The notes under the pieces: model-generated | What the model was told of the DNA's origin: nothing | The model's database searches: none | The model's input: only the letters and a program-made list of their open reading frames with translations | Assembly: GCA_016462905.1 (NCBI GenBank) | Contig: JAEMSI010000005.1 | Coordinates: forward strand, 1-64,000 | Length of the DNA stretch: 64,000 bases | Direction of reading: 5' to 3' | Source of the DNA: Polynucleobacter sp. | GTDB lineage: Bacteria; Pseudomonadota; Gammaproteobacteria; Burkholderiales; Burkholderiaceae | Translations under genes and position numbers: made by a program | Shown: positions 17,108-27,297 of the stretch, piece by piece | Position numbering within the stretch: the stretch's first letter is position 1 | Layout: each line of letters begins with the position of its first letter

Positions 17108-20023
17108 ATGAATACTGAAATAAAAATCCGCGGTGCTCGCACCCATAATTTAAAAAACATCAACCTAGACATTCCCCGTGAGAAATTAGTCGTTCTTACT
17201 GGGCTATCTGGATCGGGCAAAAGTTCATTGGCTTTTGACACACTCTACGCTGAGGGTCAACGTCGTTACGTTGAATCGCTTTCAGCTTATGCGCGTCAAT
17301 TTCTTCAGCTCATGGAGAAACCGGATGTTGATGTCATTGAAGGTTTATCTCCAGCAATCTCGATTGAACAAAAGGCGACTAGTCATAATCCTCGCTCTAC
17401 GGTTGGCACGGTAACTGAGATACACGATTATCTGCGCTTGCTATTTGCGCGTGCTGGAACACCTTACTGCCCAGACCATGATCTCGCCTTAGAAGCACAA
17501 AGTGTTTCACAAATGGTCGATACGGTTTTAGCAATGCCCGAAGAGACGAAGTTAATGATCCTCGCGCCCATTGTTAGCGAGCGCAAAGGTGAGTTTGTTG
17601 ATTTATTCCAAAACCTTCAAGCCCAAGGGTTTGTGCGCTTTCGAGTGCGCTCTGGCGGTGGCACAGCAAATGCAGCACTGGCTCAAATTTTTGAATCAGA
17701 GCAACTCCCTAAATTAAAGAAAAACGACAAGCATTCGATTGAGGTTGTGGTTGATCGAATTAAAGTAAAGCCCGAGATTGAACAGCGCTTAGCAGAATCT
17801 TTTGAAACTGCACTGCGTCTTGCCGAAGGCAGAGCCATGATTGTCAATATGGACACTGGCGCTGAAATTATTTTTTCGAGTAAATTTGCTTGTCCGATTT
17901 GTTCTTATTCTTTACAAGAACTAGAGCCCCGCCTCTTTTCATTTAATAACCCAATGGGAGCATGCCCAAGCTGCGATGGCTTGGGACATATTTCCTTCTT
18001 TGATCCAAAAAGAGTCGTTGCCCATCCCGATCTTTCTTTAGCATCGGGAGCCATTAAAGGATGGGATCGACGTAACCAATTCTATTTCAAACTATTACAG
18101 ACCCTAGCAAAATATGGCGGTTTTGATTTAGAAAAGCCTTTCGAAAAATTAAGCAAAAAAGCGCAGGATTTAATTCTTCACGGATCTGGCGACGAAACGA
18201 TCCCGTTCGAATACTTAAATGAGCGCGGAAAAAATGTAGTGCGTGAACATTCTTTTGAAGGAATTTTGTCTAATTTTGAGCGGCGTTATCGAGAAACTGA
18301 TTCGAGCACAGTTCGAGAAGAGTTGGCGCGCTACCAAAACATACGATCTTGTCCGGAATGTGCCGGAACCCGCCTGCGCAAAGAAGCGCGCTTTGTAAAA
18401 GTAGGCGATGGCAAACAGGCGCGTGGCATTTACGAAATTAGTGCTCTGCCTCTTCAAGCCGCACAAGATTATTTCGCAACGCTTAACTTAAAAGGATCCA
18501 AACGCGAGATCGCCGATAAGATTGTTAAAGAAATCAGTTCGCGCTTACGCTTTTTAAATGATGTCGGTCTTGATTATCTCTCGCTTGAGAGAAGTGCCGA
18601 CACGCTTTCCGGGGGAGAGGCGCAACGAATTCGCCTCGCCTCGCAAATTGGCTCAGGATTAACTGGGGTGATGTACGTACTAGATGAGCCTTCGATTGGT
18701 TTGCACCAACGCGATAACGACCGCTTAATTTCAACACTGAAACATTTGCGCGATCTGGGTAATAGCGTTTTGGTTGTTGAGCACGACGAGGATATGATTC
18801 GCTCTTCTGATTATGTGATTGATATTGGCCCGGGAGCAGGTGTTCATGGCGGCGAAATTGTTGCCGTTGGGACCCCGCAAGAAGTTGAAAATAACCCCAA
18901 ATCACTAACTGGTGCCTATTTATCGGGACAAGAAAAAATTGACGTCCCTGAAAAGCGCACACCCTCGGACGGGCGATTTTTGACGATCATGGGTGCAAAA
19001 GGCAACAATCTTGCCAATGTGAATGCGGCAATCCCAATCGGTCTACTTACTTGCGTTACCGGAGTTTCGGGGTCGGGTAAATCAACCTTGATTAACGATA
19101 CCCTCCATTTTGCAGTCGCCCAACATTTGTATGGGTCAAGTGCTGAACCAGCGGCGCACTCAAGCATCGAGGGAATTGAGCATTTCGACAAAGTGATTAG
19201 CGTAGATCAATCCCCTATCGGCAGAACTCCGCGCTCAAATCCAGCGACTTACACGGGCTTATTTACGCCGATTCGCGAATTATTTGCTGGGGTTCCTGCC
19301 TCCCGCGAACGCGGATATGAGGCTGGGCGTTTTTCATTTAACGTCAAAGGTGGACGTTGTGAAACCTGCGAAGGCGATGGCGTCTTAAAAGTAGAAATGC
19401 ATTTCTTGCCAGACGTTTATGTACCTTGCGATGCCTGCCATGGCAAACGATATAACCGCGAAACCTTAGATATCCGCTATAAAGGAAAAAATATTAACGA
19501 AGTACTATCCATGACGATTGAGCAAGCGCATGAATTTTTTGATGCAGTGCCTGTCGTTAAACGCAAATTAAAAACCTTGTTAGATGTTGGCTTGGGTTAT
19601 GTTCGTCTTGGTCAAAGCGCAACCACCTTATCGGGGGGCGAAGCACAACGGGTCAAACTTTCTTTGGAACTATCTAAACGTGACACCGGCAGAACACTTT
19701 ATATTTTGGACGAGCCTACAACTGGATTGCATTTTCATGATATTAAATTGCTACTGGGTGTGATTCATACCCTGAAAAAACATGGGAACACGATTGTGAT
19801 TATCGAACATAACCTCGACGTCATCAAAACTGCGGATTGGATTATTGATTTGGGTCCGAATGGAGGAGCTGGCGGCGGCCAAATTATTGCTACAGGAACC
19901 CCTGAAGAAGTCGCCAGTAATCCGAAAAGCTTTACTGGAAAATATTTGGCCCCGTTATTAAAAAGTACAAACAAAAATAATGGCTTAGAAAAGAAGGTCT
20001 CAAAAAAACTTAGTCTGGTTTAA
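17108..20023 (+). CDS. uvrA: Excinuclease ABC subunit A
   Basis: Damage-recognition ATPase of nucleotide excision repair. The 971 residues hold two ABC ATPase modules: Walker [10 protein letters not shown] near residue 33 and GVSGSGKST near 654, with signatures [12 protein letters not shown] and [12 protein letters not shown]. Zinc-binding pairs are seen as CPIC/CPSC (about 262-292) and CETC/CDAC (about 755-780). It is slightly longer than E. coli UvrA (940) because of a Lys/Asn/Ser-rich tail ([15 protein letters not shown]). The tail overlaps the convergent Kef-type gene by 14 bases. No LexA-type operator is seen in the 37-base gap to the MFS gene. Confidence 0.98.
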   Translation: MNTEIKIRGARTHNLKNINLDIPREKLVVLTGLSGSGKSSLAFDTLYAEGQRRYVESLSAYARQFLQLMEKPDVDVIEGLSPAISIEQKATSHNPRSTVGTVTEIHDYLRLLFARAGTPYCPDHDLALEAQSVSQMVDTVLAMPEETKLMILAPIVSERKGEFVDLFQNLQAQGFVRFRVRSGGGTANAALAQIFESEQLPKLKKNDKHSIEVVVDRIKVKPEIEQRLAESFETALRLAEGRAMIVNMDTGAEIIFSSKFACPICSYSLQELEPRLFSFNNPMGACPSCDGLGHISFFDPKRVVAHPDLSLASGAIKGWDRRNQFYFKLLQTLAKYGGFDLEKPFEKLSKKAQDLILHGSGDETIPFEYLNERGKNVVREHSFEGILSNFERRYRETDSSTVREELARYQNIRSCPECAGTRLRKEARFVKVGDGKQARGIYEISALPLQAAQDYFATLNLKGSKREIADKIVKEISSRLRFLNDVGLDYLSLERSADTLSGGEAQRIRLASQIGSGLTGVMYVLDEPSIGLHQRDNDRLISTLKHLRDLGNSVLVVEHDEDMIRSSDYVIDIGPGAGVHGGEIVAVGTPQEVENNPKSLTGAYLSGQEKIDVPEKRTPSDGRFLTIMGAKGNNLANVNAAIPIGLLTCVTGVSGSGKSTLINDTLHFAVAQHLYGSSAEPAAHSSIEGIEHFDKVISVDQSPIGRTPRSNPATYTGLFTPIRELFAGVPASRERGYEAGRFSFNVKGGRCETCEGDGVLKVEMHFLPDVYVPCDACHGKRYNRETLDIRYKGKNINEVLSMTIEQAHEFFDAVPVVKRKLKTLLDVGLGYVRLGQSATTLSGGEAQRVKLSLELSKRDTGRTLYILDEPTTGLHFHDIKLLLGVIHTLKKHGNTIVIIEHNLDVIKTADWIIDLGPNGGAGGGQIIATGTPEEVASNPKSFTGKYLAPLLKSTNKNNGLEKKVSKKLSLV

Positions 20024-21767
20024 ATTCGGCCGGCGGCTCCTCTTCCTCATCTGCGCCAAAATAATCGCGGAAGAGGCTATATCTTTCTTTGCGGGCACCA
20101 TTAATCCGCTCTTCTACTTTTTCTGCAGGCATTCCCATAATTAAAAGAATGTGGGAGGCTAGGATCAAACTGCCCTCAATCAACTCGGGGATCACATCCG
20201 TAGCGCCCGCATTTTGCAATTGAACTAAATCGGCATCGTCGCGCGCTCGGACTAAGGCGGGAATATGGGGGTGCAAATGGTTTGCCTGGTGCAATATTTT
20301 TAAACTAGCTCTAGTATGGATAAAGCTAATTACTAAGGCTTTGGCGCGCTTAATTCCCGCCGCTTTCAAGTAGTTTTCACGGGTGGCATCGCCATAAACA
20401 ACCTTATAACCAGCTGCACTAGCCTCTGCAATGCGGTCAGGATTTAAATCCAAAGCCAAATACGGAATATTTTCTTGCTCTAAGATTTTTGCTAATCGTT
20501 GACCGGAGCGTCCGAACCCACAAATCACAATATGATTTTCGTTACGAACACTTTGGGATGCAACTTTGGTCAGTGCCAGTGATTGTAAAAGCCATTCACT
20601 GCTTGCAAATTTCATGGCAATACGATCGCTATAGAAAATCAAAAATGGTGCGACTAGCATCGATAAAAGCATGGCTGCTAAAACCGCCTGACTAAAAGCT
20701 GGATCAATCAAATTAAGCCCGTCGATTTGATTTAATAAAACAAAACCAAACTCTCCTGCTTGCGCCAAACAAAGTCCGGTGCGAATTGAAACGCCAGGGC
20801 TTGATCCCGATAATCGAGTAAGCGCTGCCACTAGAACAAACTTAAATAAGAGGGGCAGAATAAATAATGCGAGCACCAAACTCCACTCATTCACAATGAT
20901 GGTGAAATTAAGCTGCATACCAATCGTAATAAAAAAGAGGCCCAATAAAACATCCCTAAAGGGCTTGATGTCCTCTTCCACTTGATGGTGATAAGGCGTT
21001 TCGGAAATTAACATTCCCGCCAAAAAAGCCCCGAGCGCGAGGGATAATCCGAAAAATTCGGTTAACGCTGACATGCCCAATACGACCAATAGCAAATTGA
21101 GCATAAATAATTCTTGCGAGCGCTGATTAGCAACGATTCGAAACCAGCGACTCATTAATTGTTGGCCAATAAAGAAAATGAGGCCTAAAGCAATCGTAAT
21201 TTTGATTGCTGCCAAACCTAAAACTGAAACAATATCCTGTGTGTTGTTTCCTAAAGACGGTACCAAAATTAATAAAAAAATCACGGCCAAATCCTGGAAT
21301 AATAAAATTCCGATGACGTTTCGCCCATGAGGGCTCTCCGTTTCCATGCGATCTGAAATTAGCTTTGAAACAATCGCTGTCGAAGACATCGCTAACGCCC
21401 CTCCTAAAGCAATTGCCGCCTGCCATGAAATAGCATAAAGCCAATTAATCATTAAGCTGGCTGGAACAGACAAAAGAATAGTCAGGAAAACTTGGCTACC
21501 GCCAAGGCCAAAGACGATTTTGCGCATGGCCCGCAACTTATAAATATTGAATTCAAGGCCAATTGAAAACATTAAAAAAACCACCCCAAATTCCGCTAAA
21601 TACTTGACAGTATCGGAATCTGTTGCCAATCTGAGGGCATGCGGACCAATCAGAATTCCAATGCCCAGATAGCCTAAAATCGGTGGCAGCCCAAAATAGC
21701 GGAAAATAAGAACCCCAGCCACACCTGAGGCAAGCAAAATAAGGGTTAATTGAAGAACTGAGGGCAT
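20010..21767 (-). CDS. Kef-type (CPA2) cation:proton antiporter with RCK domain
   Basis: Predicted K+/H+ (or glutathione-gated K+) antiporter of the inner membrane. The N-terminal 380 residues hold about twelve hydrophobic segments, opening with the family pattern [23 protein letters not shown]. An RCK/TrkA-N Rossmann domain follows from about residue 405 ([15 protein letters not shown], then [15 protein letters not shown]), and the C-terminal tail is acidic ([11 protein letters not shown]). Length 585 is near that of KefB/KefC (about 600-620). Substrate and gating are inferred. The start has GGAG five bases upstream. It is divergent from kdsD with only 11 bases between the two ATGs, and convergent with uvrA with a 14-base overlap. 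Confidence 0.9.
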   Translation of the reverse strand: MPSVLQLTLILLASGVAGVLIFRYFGLPPILGYLGIGILIGPHALRLATDSDTVKYLAEFGVVFLMFSIGLEFNIYKLRAMRKIVFGLGGSQVFLTILLSVPASLMINWLYAISWQAAIALGGALAMSSTAIVSKLISDRMETESPHGRNVIGILLFQDLAVIFLLILVPSLGNNTQDIVSVLGLAAIKITIALGLIFFIGQQLMSRWFRIVANQRSQELFMLNLLLVVLGMSALTEFFGLSLALGAFLAGMLISETPYHHQVEEDIKPFRDVLLGLFFITIGMQLNFTIIVNEWSLVLALFILPLLFKFVLVAALTRLSGSSPGVSIRTGLCLAQAGEFGFVLLNQIDGLNLIDPAFSQAVLAAMLLSMLVAPFLIFYSDRIAMKFASSEWLLQSLALTKVASQSVRNENHIVICGFGRSGQRLAKILEQENIPYLALDLNPDRIAEASAAGYKVVYGDATRENYLKAAGIKRAKALVISFIHTRASLKILHQANHLHPHIPALVRARDDADLVQLQNAGATDVIPELIEGSLILASHILLIMGMPAEKVEERINGARKERYSLFRDYFGADEEEEPPAEFKPD

Positions 21768-21772
21768 ATACT
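21767..21772 (+). promoter_or_regulatory. -10-like box six bases before the kdsD ATG
   Basis: TATACT lies exactly six bases before the kdsD ATG and overlaps the first base of the divergent Kef-type gene. No Shine-Dalgarno is present, so a leaderless kdsD mRNA is suggested. Confidence 0.5.
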
Positions 21773-21778
21773 CACTCC

Positions 21779-22771
21779 ATGATAGCCAAGACTCAAAACA
21801 ACACGCTTTCGCTAGCGCGAGATACCCTTACCATTGAGGCGGATTCGCTGATTACGATGCGCAATCGCCTAGAAGGCAATGGCGCCAATTCCTTTCTGAA
21901 AGCAATTGAATTGCTGCATGCCTGCCAAGGAAGAATTGTGGTTTCGGGGATGGGGAAATCGGGTCATATTGCGCGCAAAATCTCGGCTACCTTTGCTTCT
22001 ACAGGCTCGCCCGCTTTCTTTGTTCACCCGGCCGAAGCAAGCCATGGCGATTTAGGAATGGTCACTCGCGATGATGTTTTTGTAGCTCTTTCAAACTCGG
22101 GGGAGACTCAGGAGTTACTCACGATTGTGCCGATCATTAAAAGAACCGGGGCAAAACTGATCGCCCTAACAGGCGAACCCAATTCATCTTTAGCCAAGCT
22201 AGCCGATGCGCATTTGAATACAGCGGTAGAGCGTGAGGCCTGCCCCTTGAATTTAGCGCCCACCTCAAGCACAACCGCAATGTTAGCGATGGGCGATGCT
22301 CTTGCAGTAGCCTTGCTTGACGCCAGGGGATTCCAAGCCGAAGATTTTATTCGCTCGCATCCCGGGGGGCGACTTGGTCGCAAATTATTAATCCACGTTT
22401 CCGAGGTCATGCGCAGTTTTGAAAATACCCCCAAAGTTATGATTAGCGCTTCTTTTAAAAATGCCTTGCAAGAAATGACCGCTAAAAAAATGGGTTTAGT
22501 GGTGGTTACTCATCCCGATAACTCGGTGGCAGGAATTTTGACGGATGGCGATTTACGACGCTTATTAGAGAAATCAGCGAATTTAGAAGCAGTCACTCTC
22601 AATACCGCCATTACTCCAAAACCGCGCACGATCCCACCAGACTTGCTGGCTGAAGAGGCCATTGAAATGATGGAAAAATTTCGGATTAATCATTTAGTGG
22701 TCGCTGATAAAAATGGAAAATTATTGGGCGCCCTCAATCTACATGACCTATTTGCCGCTAAAGTCATTTAA
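21779..22771 (+). CDS. kdsD: Arabinose-5-phosphate isomerase
   Basis: Converts ribulose-5-phosphate to arabinose-5-phosphate, the first step to Kdo for lipopolysaccharide. An N-terminal SIS domain (residues about 35-170; GMGKSGHIARK, ATFASTGSPAFFVHPAEASHGD split around residue 70, SNSGETQE) is followed by two CBS domains (about 205-330). The 330 residues agree with E. coli KdsD (328). It heads kdsD-kdsC-lptC-lptA-lptB, which supplies Kdo and the LPS transport machine together. The upstream regulatory DNA must lie inside the Kef-type gene. Confidence 0.96.
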   Translation: MIAKTQNNTLSLARDTLTIEADSLITMRNRLEGNGANSFLKAIELLHACQGRIVVSGMGKSGHIARKISATFASTGSPAFFVHPAEASHGDLGMVTRDDVFVALSNSGETQELLTIVPIIKRTGAKLIALTGEPNSSLAKLADAHLNTAVEREACPLNLAPTSSTTAMLAMGDALAVALLDARGFQAEDFIRSHPGGRLGRKLLIHVSEVMRSFENTPKVMISASFKNALQEMTAKKMGLVVVTHPDNSVAGILTDGDLRRLLEKSANLEAVTLNTAITPKPRTIPPDLLAEEAIEMMEKFRINHLVVADKNGKLLGALNLHDLFAAKVI

Positions 22772-22788
22772 TTTATATCGCCCTATTG

Positions 22789-23373
22789 ATGCCAATTGCT
22801 TTTAACACCCCCCTTTCAAATCAAATTCAAGCCTTTCCTCAGGCCTTAGAACGAGCCGCAAAAATTAAGATGCTGGTGCTCGATGTGGATGGCGTCCTGA
22901 CGAATGGCACTATTTTCCTTGGTAGCGATGGTAAAGAATTTCAAAAAGCATTCGATATTCAAGATGGCCATGGAATTAAACTCTTACAAAGTTGCGGAAT
23001 TCCCTGTGCCGTGATTACAGGCCGGCACTCAAAAATGATTTCAGTGCGCTGCGAAGAATTGGGAATTACACATCTCTTTATGGGCGTTACACATAAAAAT
23101 ATTGCTATGGCTGAATTATTAAAACGTGTCAATTTGAACGCAGCAGATCTTGCTGTGATGGGAGATGACTGGCCTGATATACCCATGATGCTGAAAGCAG
23201 GCTTAATCATTGCGCCAGCACAAGCGCATGCAGAAGTTATTGCTATGGCTCATTATGTGACTCACCAATCCGGGGGCGAAGGCGCTGTCAGAGAGGTATG
23301 TGATTTAATCTTAAAAGCACAAAATTATTATGAGCCACTATTGCAAGCGATTAAAAGTCAAACCTCATCTTAA
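22789..23373 (+). CDS. kdsC: 3-deoxy-D-manno-octulosonate 8-phosphate phosphatase
   Basis: HAD-family phosphatase without a cap domain that works as a tetramer and releases Kdo from Kdo-8-phosphate. The nucleophile motif is LDVDGVLTNG with D32 and D34; motif II is VITGRHS and motif IV GDDWPDIPMM. 194 residues from the ATG at 22789 (an in-frame TTG one codon earlier is ignored). It follows kdsD by 17 bases, and its stop overlaps the lptC start by one base. Confidence 0.95.
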   Translation: MPIAFNTPLSNQIQAFPQALERAAKIKMLVLDVDGVLTNGTIFLGSDGKEFQKAFDIQDGHGIKLLQSCGIPCAVITGRHSKMISVRCEELGITHLFMGVTHKNIAMAELLKRVNLNAADLAVMGDDWPDIPMMLKAGLIIAPAQAHAEVIAMAHYVTHQSGGEGAVREVCDLILKAQNYYEPLLQAIKSQTSS

Positions 23374-24011
23374 TGATTACCGCACTCACGATTCGCACTA
23401 GCGCATTTCGTTTTCTATTTAGAGTCATGCCATTTTTAATCATGGCGCTCCTAACCTTACTTACTTTTTGGTTGGTCAAAAAAAGTGCTCCGCCAGAAAC
23501 ATCCCTTCTACAACGCGTTCCAAAGCACGAGCCTGATTACATTCTGAATAATGGCGTACTTTCTAATTTAAATGAATTAGGCCAAACCAAATATCGACTA
23601 CTTGGAAAAAAACTAATTCATTACGAAGACGATGCATCGATCGACATTACCAAACCTCGTATGCGCAGTTTTAATGAAGGCAAAGCCCCCGTAACCGTCA
23701 CAGCTAATATGGGTCACTTAGATGGGGATGTCAGCATCCTCGACTTAAATGGCAACGGAGAAATTTTTCGCCCAGCTCAAGAGGCCAATGCAGAAAAAAA
23801 GGCGAGCCCCCAAATGATTGCTCGTTCAGATTATTTCCAAGTATTGATTAATGACGATGTGATTAAAACCCACTTGCCGATCCAGCTTGAGCAGGGATTT
23901 TCTGTTCTTAATTCGTCTGAGGGCGGCACTTTTAACAATGTCCAACAAAGCATGGTTCTCAACGGACGAGTCAAAGGACGTATAGAACGTTCAGAACAAG
24001 GTGCCCGATAA
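23373..24011 (+). CDS. lptC: LPS export ABC transporter periplasmic protein LptC
   Basis: Bitopic inner-membrane protein that takes LPS from LptB2FG and hands it to LptA. One N-terminal membrane helix (about residues 17-36) is followed by a beta-jellyroll domain with SLLQRVPKHEPDYILNN, a start typical of LptC. 212 residues, about 20 more than E. coli. It is coupled by TAATG overlaps to kdsC upstream and lptA downstream. Sequence conservation in this family is low, so the call leans on position as well. Confidence 0.9.
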   Translation: MITALTIRTSAFRFLFRVMPFLIMALLTLLTFWLVKKSAPPETSLLQRVPKHEPDYILNNGVLSNLNELGQTKYRLLGKKLIHYEDDASIDITKPRMRSFNEGKAPVTVTANMGHLDGDVSILDLNGNGEIFRPAQEANAEKKASPQMIARSDYFQVLINDDVIKTHLPIQLEQGFSVLNSSEGGTFNNVQQSMVLNGRVKGRIERSEQGAR

Positions 24012-24571
24012 TGGTCCGCCCATTCAATGCTACTGTTTTAGCTATTTTCTTATCAACCGCATTATTCGCTACCGATATCTTTGCTGAAAAAGCGGATCGG
24101 GATAAGCCTTTAATTATCAATGCTGACACAGTAAAACTCGATGACGTTGAACAAAAATATAATTTAATTGGTGATATTTTGTTAACTAAAGGGAGTATGT
24201 TAGCTACCGGTGATGATGGCCTGATTGTGGTGGACCCTCAAGGCTATGAAAATATGAATTTAAAGGCTGCCCCCCGAAATTTTGCCACTTTACGAACACG
24301 CCGTGAAGGTTTGCTCAATGAATATATGCAAGGCATAGGAAAAAATGTTCTTTATGATGGTAAAAAGGAACAGGTTATTTTTATTGGCGATGCGAAAATG
24401 AAACGTTTATTGAATATGCAAATGCTAGATGAACTGCAAGGCGCCAAAATCGAATATGAAGATATTAAAGAAAGTTATAAAGTGAGTTCGCCACTAGCCA
24501 ATCGGCAAAATTTGTTTCCACAATCAAAAGCGATCTTAGCGCCTCGCTCTAAAGCACCAATGAGTCAATAG
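24011..24571 (+). CDS. lptA: LPS transport periplasmic protein LptA
   Basis: Periplasmic bridge protein that forms a jellyroll filament carrying LPS to the outer membrane. It has a signal peptide (about residues 1-25, cleavage near DIFA) and then the OstA/LptA core with [20 protein letters not shown]-type opening, LTKGSM and [12 protein letters not shown]. 186 residues agree with E. coli (185). It overlaps lptC by one base and lies five bases before the GTG of lptB. Confidence 0.93.
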   Translation: MVRPFNATVLAIFLSTALFATDIFAEKADRDKPLIINADTVKLDDVEQKYNLIGDILLTKGSMLATGDDGLIVVDPQGYENMNLKAAPRNFATLRTRREGLLNEYMQGIGKNVLYDGKKEQVIFIGDAKMKRLLNMQMLDELQGAKIEYEDIKESYKVSSPLANRQNLFPQSKAILAPRSKAPMSQ

Positions 24572-24576
24572 ATATC

Positions 24577-25341
24577 GTGAGTAAGCTAGATTCAGTTCTA
24601 CCACCAGCTGTTTTAATAGCCACCAACCTCAAAAAACGCTATGGGTCTCGAACGGTTGTTCGGGATGTCAGTATTGAGGTTAAAAGCGGTGAAGTGGTTG
24701 GTCTTTTGGGCCCTAACGGAGCTGGAAAAACGACGTCGTTTTATATGATTGTTGGCTTGGTTCCGCTCGATGGTGGCGACATTACATTAGATGGCAAAAA
24801 AATTAGCGGTCTACCGATTCACGAACGCGCACGTCTCGGATTGTCTTATTTGCCACAAGAAGCGTCGGTATTCCGAAAATTGAATGTTGCTGAAAATATT
24901 CAAGCGGTTCTCGAGCTTCAAGTTCAAGGCGGTAAAAAATTAAGCGCTACACAAATAAAAACTCGTTTAAATGAATTATTAGATGAGTTACAAATTAGTC
25001 ATCTACGCAATAATCCCGCCCTCTCCCTTTCTGGAGGAGAGCGTCGTCGGGTTGAAATTGCTCGTGCACTAGCTTCCCAGCCCAAATTTATTCTGCTGGA
25101 TGAGCCCTTTGCTGGAGTAGATCCGATTGCAGTTGGAGAAATTCAACGCATTGTGCGTTTTTTACGAAATCGCCAAATTGGCGTTTTAATCACAGACCAC
25201 AATGTGAGAGAAACTTTGGGTATTTGTGATCACGCTTACATCATTAGCGAAGGTCGTGTTTTGGCGGCAGGTAAACCGGAAGAAATTATTCTTAACGAGG
25301 AGGTGCGTAGGGTCTATTTGGGCGAAAACTTCCGCATGTAA
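24577..25341 (+). CDS. lptB: LPS export ABC transporter ATPase LptB
   Basis: Cytosolic ATPase that powers LPS extraction with LptF and LptG (not in this window). Walker A is GPNGAGKTT near residue 48, the Q-loop LPQEASVF, the signature [12 protein letters not shown] and Walker [14 protein letters not shown]. The start is GTG at 24577. 254 residues, slightly longer than E. coli (241). Ordinarily rpoN follows lptB directly; here only 135 bases separate it from hpf and no sigma-54 remnant can be seen. Confidence 0.97.
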   Translation: MSKLDSVLPPAVLIATNLKKRYGSRTVVRDVSIEVKSGEVVGLLGPNGAGKTTSFYMIVGLVPLDGGDITLDGKKISGLPIHERARLGLSYLPQEASVFRKLNVAENIQAVLELQVQGGKKLSATQIKTRLNELLDELQISHLRNNPALSLSGGERRRVEIARALASQPKFILLDEPFAGVDPIAVGEIQRIVRFLRNRQIGVLITDHNVRETLGICDHAYIISEGRVLAAGKPEEIILNEEVRRVYLGENFRM

Positions 25342-25476
25342 ATTTCTTAAGCCTTTGTTTCTTTTGAATAATTTTAAGAAACTCAAAATTAGTCGATTTA
25401 GGGATTGGTTTTCATTGAAATCACTGGTAGGCTAGAGTAACGCAGTGGTTTTGCGTTGTCATAGGAGGAGTGATTG

Positions 25477-25815
25477 ATGAATTTAAAAATTAATAGTCGC
25501 CATCTTGAAATAACCCCTGGAATTAGAACGCATTTAGAAGAGCGTTTGCAGCGAATTCGTAAACATTTTGATCACGTGATTGATGCGTCCGCTTTTTTGA
25601 TGGTGGATAAAGCAAAAGAAAAGGATTTAAGGCAAACCGCTGAACTCACTTTGCACTTGAAAGGTAAAGATCTTTTTGCTCAAGCGCACCATGAGGATTT
25701 ATATCATGCGATGGATGCCGTAATTGACAAATTAGATCGCCAAGTCGTAAAACACAAAGAACGTATTCAAAATCACCATCATCCAAAAACTCAGGATTTC
25801 AGTCTCCCACTTTAG
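25477..25815 (+). CDS. hpf: Ribosome hibernation promoting factor
   Basis: Binds the 30S subunit A/P region and stabilises inactive ribosomes in stationary phase or starvation. The 112-residue protein is the short HPF/YfiA type: an alpha-beta fold from [27 protein letters not shown] to about residue 95, then a His-rich tail (NHHHPKTQ). There is no long C-terminal dimerisation domain. AGGAGG at 25463-25468, eight bases before the ATG at 25477, is the strongest ribosome-binding site in the window and decides the start over a TTG one codon upstream. It lies 19 bases upstream of ptsN. Confidence 0.94.
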   Translation: MNLKINSRHLEITPGIRTHLEERLQRIRKHFDHVIDASAFLMVDKAKEKDLRQTAELTLHLKGKDLFAQAHHEDLYHAMDAVIDKLDRQVVKHKERIQNHHHPKTQDFSLPL

Positions 25816-25820
25816 CGACA

Positions 25821-25826
25821 TATAAT
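25821..25826 (+). promoter_or_regulatory. TATAAT box upstream of ptsN
   Basis: A perfect TATAAT eight bases before the ptsN ATG, in the 19-base gap after hpf. It could start a nearly leaderless ptsN transcript separate from hpf. AAAGG lies in the same gap and could be a ribosome-binding site on a longer mRNA. No good -35. Confidence 0.45.
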
Positions 25827-25834
25827 GAAAGGTC

Positions 25835-26290
25835 ATGAGTGTACTTGCAGACCTTTTTGATCCTGACAGCATTTCACTGAATGTTTCGGCCACTTCTAAG
25901 GCTGAAGCATTCCGCCTTGCTGCTGATTACTTTGCAAAGAAACTATCTATTTCCAATGAATTAGTGGTTCGCTTCTTAAATGATCGGGAGGCGCTCGGTT
26001 CCACTGCGCTTGGCGCTGGAGTTGCAATTCCCCATGGGAGAATTAAAGGCCTTAAACAGTCCTGCGCTGCTTTTTTTAGACTGCCCCAAGGGATTGAATT
26101 TCAGGCGCCGGATCAATTACCAGTTTCAATCTTAATTTTTCTTTTAGTTCCAGAAAAAGCGACCCAAGATCATCTTGAAATTCTCTCGACTATTGCGCAA
26201 CTTTTATCGGATACCACTGCTCGAGAAACCCTTCAACAAGAACTGGATCCGAATAAGGTGAGTCAATTTATTCGTGGATGGAGTCCTTAA
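25835..26290 (+). CDS. ptsN: PTS IIA-Ntr regulatory protein
   Basis: EIIA domain of the nitrogen-related PTS; a phosphoryl acceptor that regulates other proteins (potassium transport and stress systems in better-studied bacteria) instead of moving sugar. 151 residues with the phosphorylatable histidine H67 in GVAIPHGRIKG, and the family run REALGSTALGAGVAIPHG. It precedes hprK by three bases and so sits with the HPr-modifying enzyme. The gene was named for its place next to rpoN, which is missing here. No EI-Ntr (ptsP) is in this window; EI at 58064-59818 could serve as donor. Confidence 0.95.
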   Translation: MSVLADLFDPDSISLNVSATSKAEAFRLAADYFAKKLSISNELVVRFLNDREALGSTALGAGVAIPHGRIKGLKQSCAAFFRLPQGIEFQAPDQLPVSILIFLLVPEKATQDHLEILSTIAQLLSDTTARETLQQELDPNKVSQFIRGWSP

Positions 26291-26293
26291 GCG

Positions 26294-27280
26294 ATGAGCC
26301 AGCAATTACTTTTAGAGGGGATAACGGCTCAACAAATTTTTGATGACAATCTGGCCGACTTAAAACTTTCCTGGCTTAGTGGTTTAGAAGGAGCTGATCG
26401 AAAATTTAATCCCGAGGCAGTCCGAGCTGCTGCAGCATCCTCTGACTTAGTGGGTCACTTGAATATGATCCACCCCAGCCGCATTCAAATTTTTGGTGAG
26501 CAAGAAGTGGATTACCATGACAATTTAAGCTCCATTGAGCGCTCCAAGCAATTTGAACAACTTATTTCCAAAAAACCCCCTTGCTTAATTATTGCTGATT
26601 CACGTAAAGCCGATCCTGATCTGCAACTGCATTGCCAACGCTCCTCCACACCACTGTTTGCGACATCTGTTTCTGCCGCGGAAGTGATCGATCATTTGCG
26701 TATTTATTTAACTAAAATTGGTGCCCCTTGCGTCACAATGCACGGCGTTTTTATGGATATCCTAGGTTTAGGCGTTTTAATAACAGGCGAGTCTGGCCTT
26801 GGTAAAAGCGAGTTAGGGCTTGAGCTCATTTCTCGTGGCCACGGTTTGGTTGCCGATGATGCAGTTGATTTCACCCGCCTAGGTCCCGACTACATTGAAG
26901 GGCGTTGCCCTCAAATTTTGCGAGATTTACTTGAAGTGCGTGGCTTAGGCCTTTTAGATATCCGAACTATTTTTGGCGAAACCGCAGTACGCCGCAAACT
27001 AAAACTCCGTTTAATTGTGCAATTACTTCGAAGAAGTGATGGCGAATTCGAACGCCTACCGATTGAATCTCAATTCATCCCTGTTCTGGATACCCCGATC
27101 CGCACCGTCAAAATTCAAGTGGCGGCTGGTCGCAACTTAGCTGTTTTGGTCGAGGCTGCGGTTCGAAATACCATTTTGCAATTACGCGGTATCGATACCC
27201 TCAAAGATTTTATTGATCGCCAACGCGCCCAAATGAATCATGATCAAGAAACAAGTAAAACTCAAGGTCGTTTACTTTAA
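26294..27280 (+). CDS. hprK: HPr kinase/phosphorylase
   Basis: Bifunctional enzyme that phosphorylates and dephosphorylates HPr on a serine. The C-terminal catalytic half carries Walker [14 protein letters not shown] near residue 163, VADDAVDF and the HprK signature [16 protein letters not shown] near residue 213. The N-terminal half is the DRTGG/Mur-like domain. 328 residues is usual for the proteobacterial form. Its substrate serine is present in the HPr of this window (S46 at 59821-60090). Close linkage to ptsN and rapZ indicates a PTS signalling unit. Confidence 0.96.
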   Translation: MSQQLLLEGITAQQIFDDNLADLKLSWLSGLEGADRKFNPEAVRAAAASSDLVGHLNMIHPSRIQIFGEQEVDYHDNLSSIERSKQFEQLISKKPPCLIIADSRKADPDLQLHCQRSSTPLFATSVSAAEVIDHLRIYLTKIGAPCVTMHGVFMDILGLGVLITGESGLGKSELGLELISRGHGLVADDAVDFTRLGPDYIEGRCPQILRDLLEVRGLGLLDIRTIFGETAVRRKLKLRLIVQLLRRSDGEFERLPIESQFIPVLDTPIRTVKIQVAAGRNLAVLVEAAVRNTILQLRGIDTLKDFIDRQRAQMNHDQETSKTQGRLL

Positions 27281-27297
27281 TAGCGGCGTGAATTGAT

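Noticed and set aside
25439-25457. Inverted repeat AACGCA/TGCGTT upstream of hpf, considered as a terminator for lptB
   Set aside because: Only six base pairs with a seven-base loop and no T-run; it may weakly fold near the hpf ribosome-binding site but cannot be supported as a terminator.
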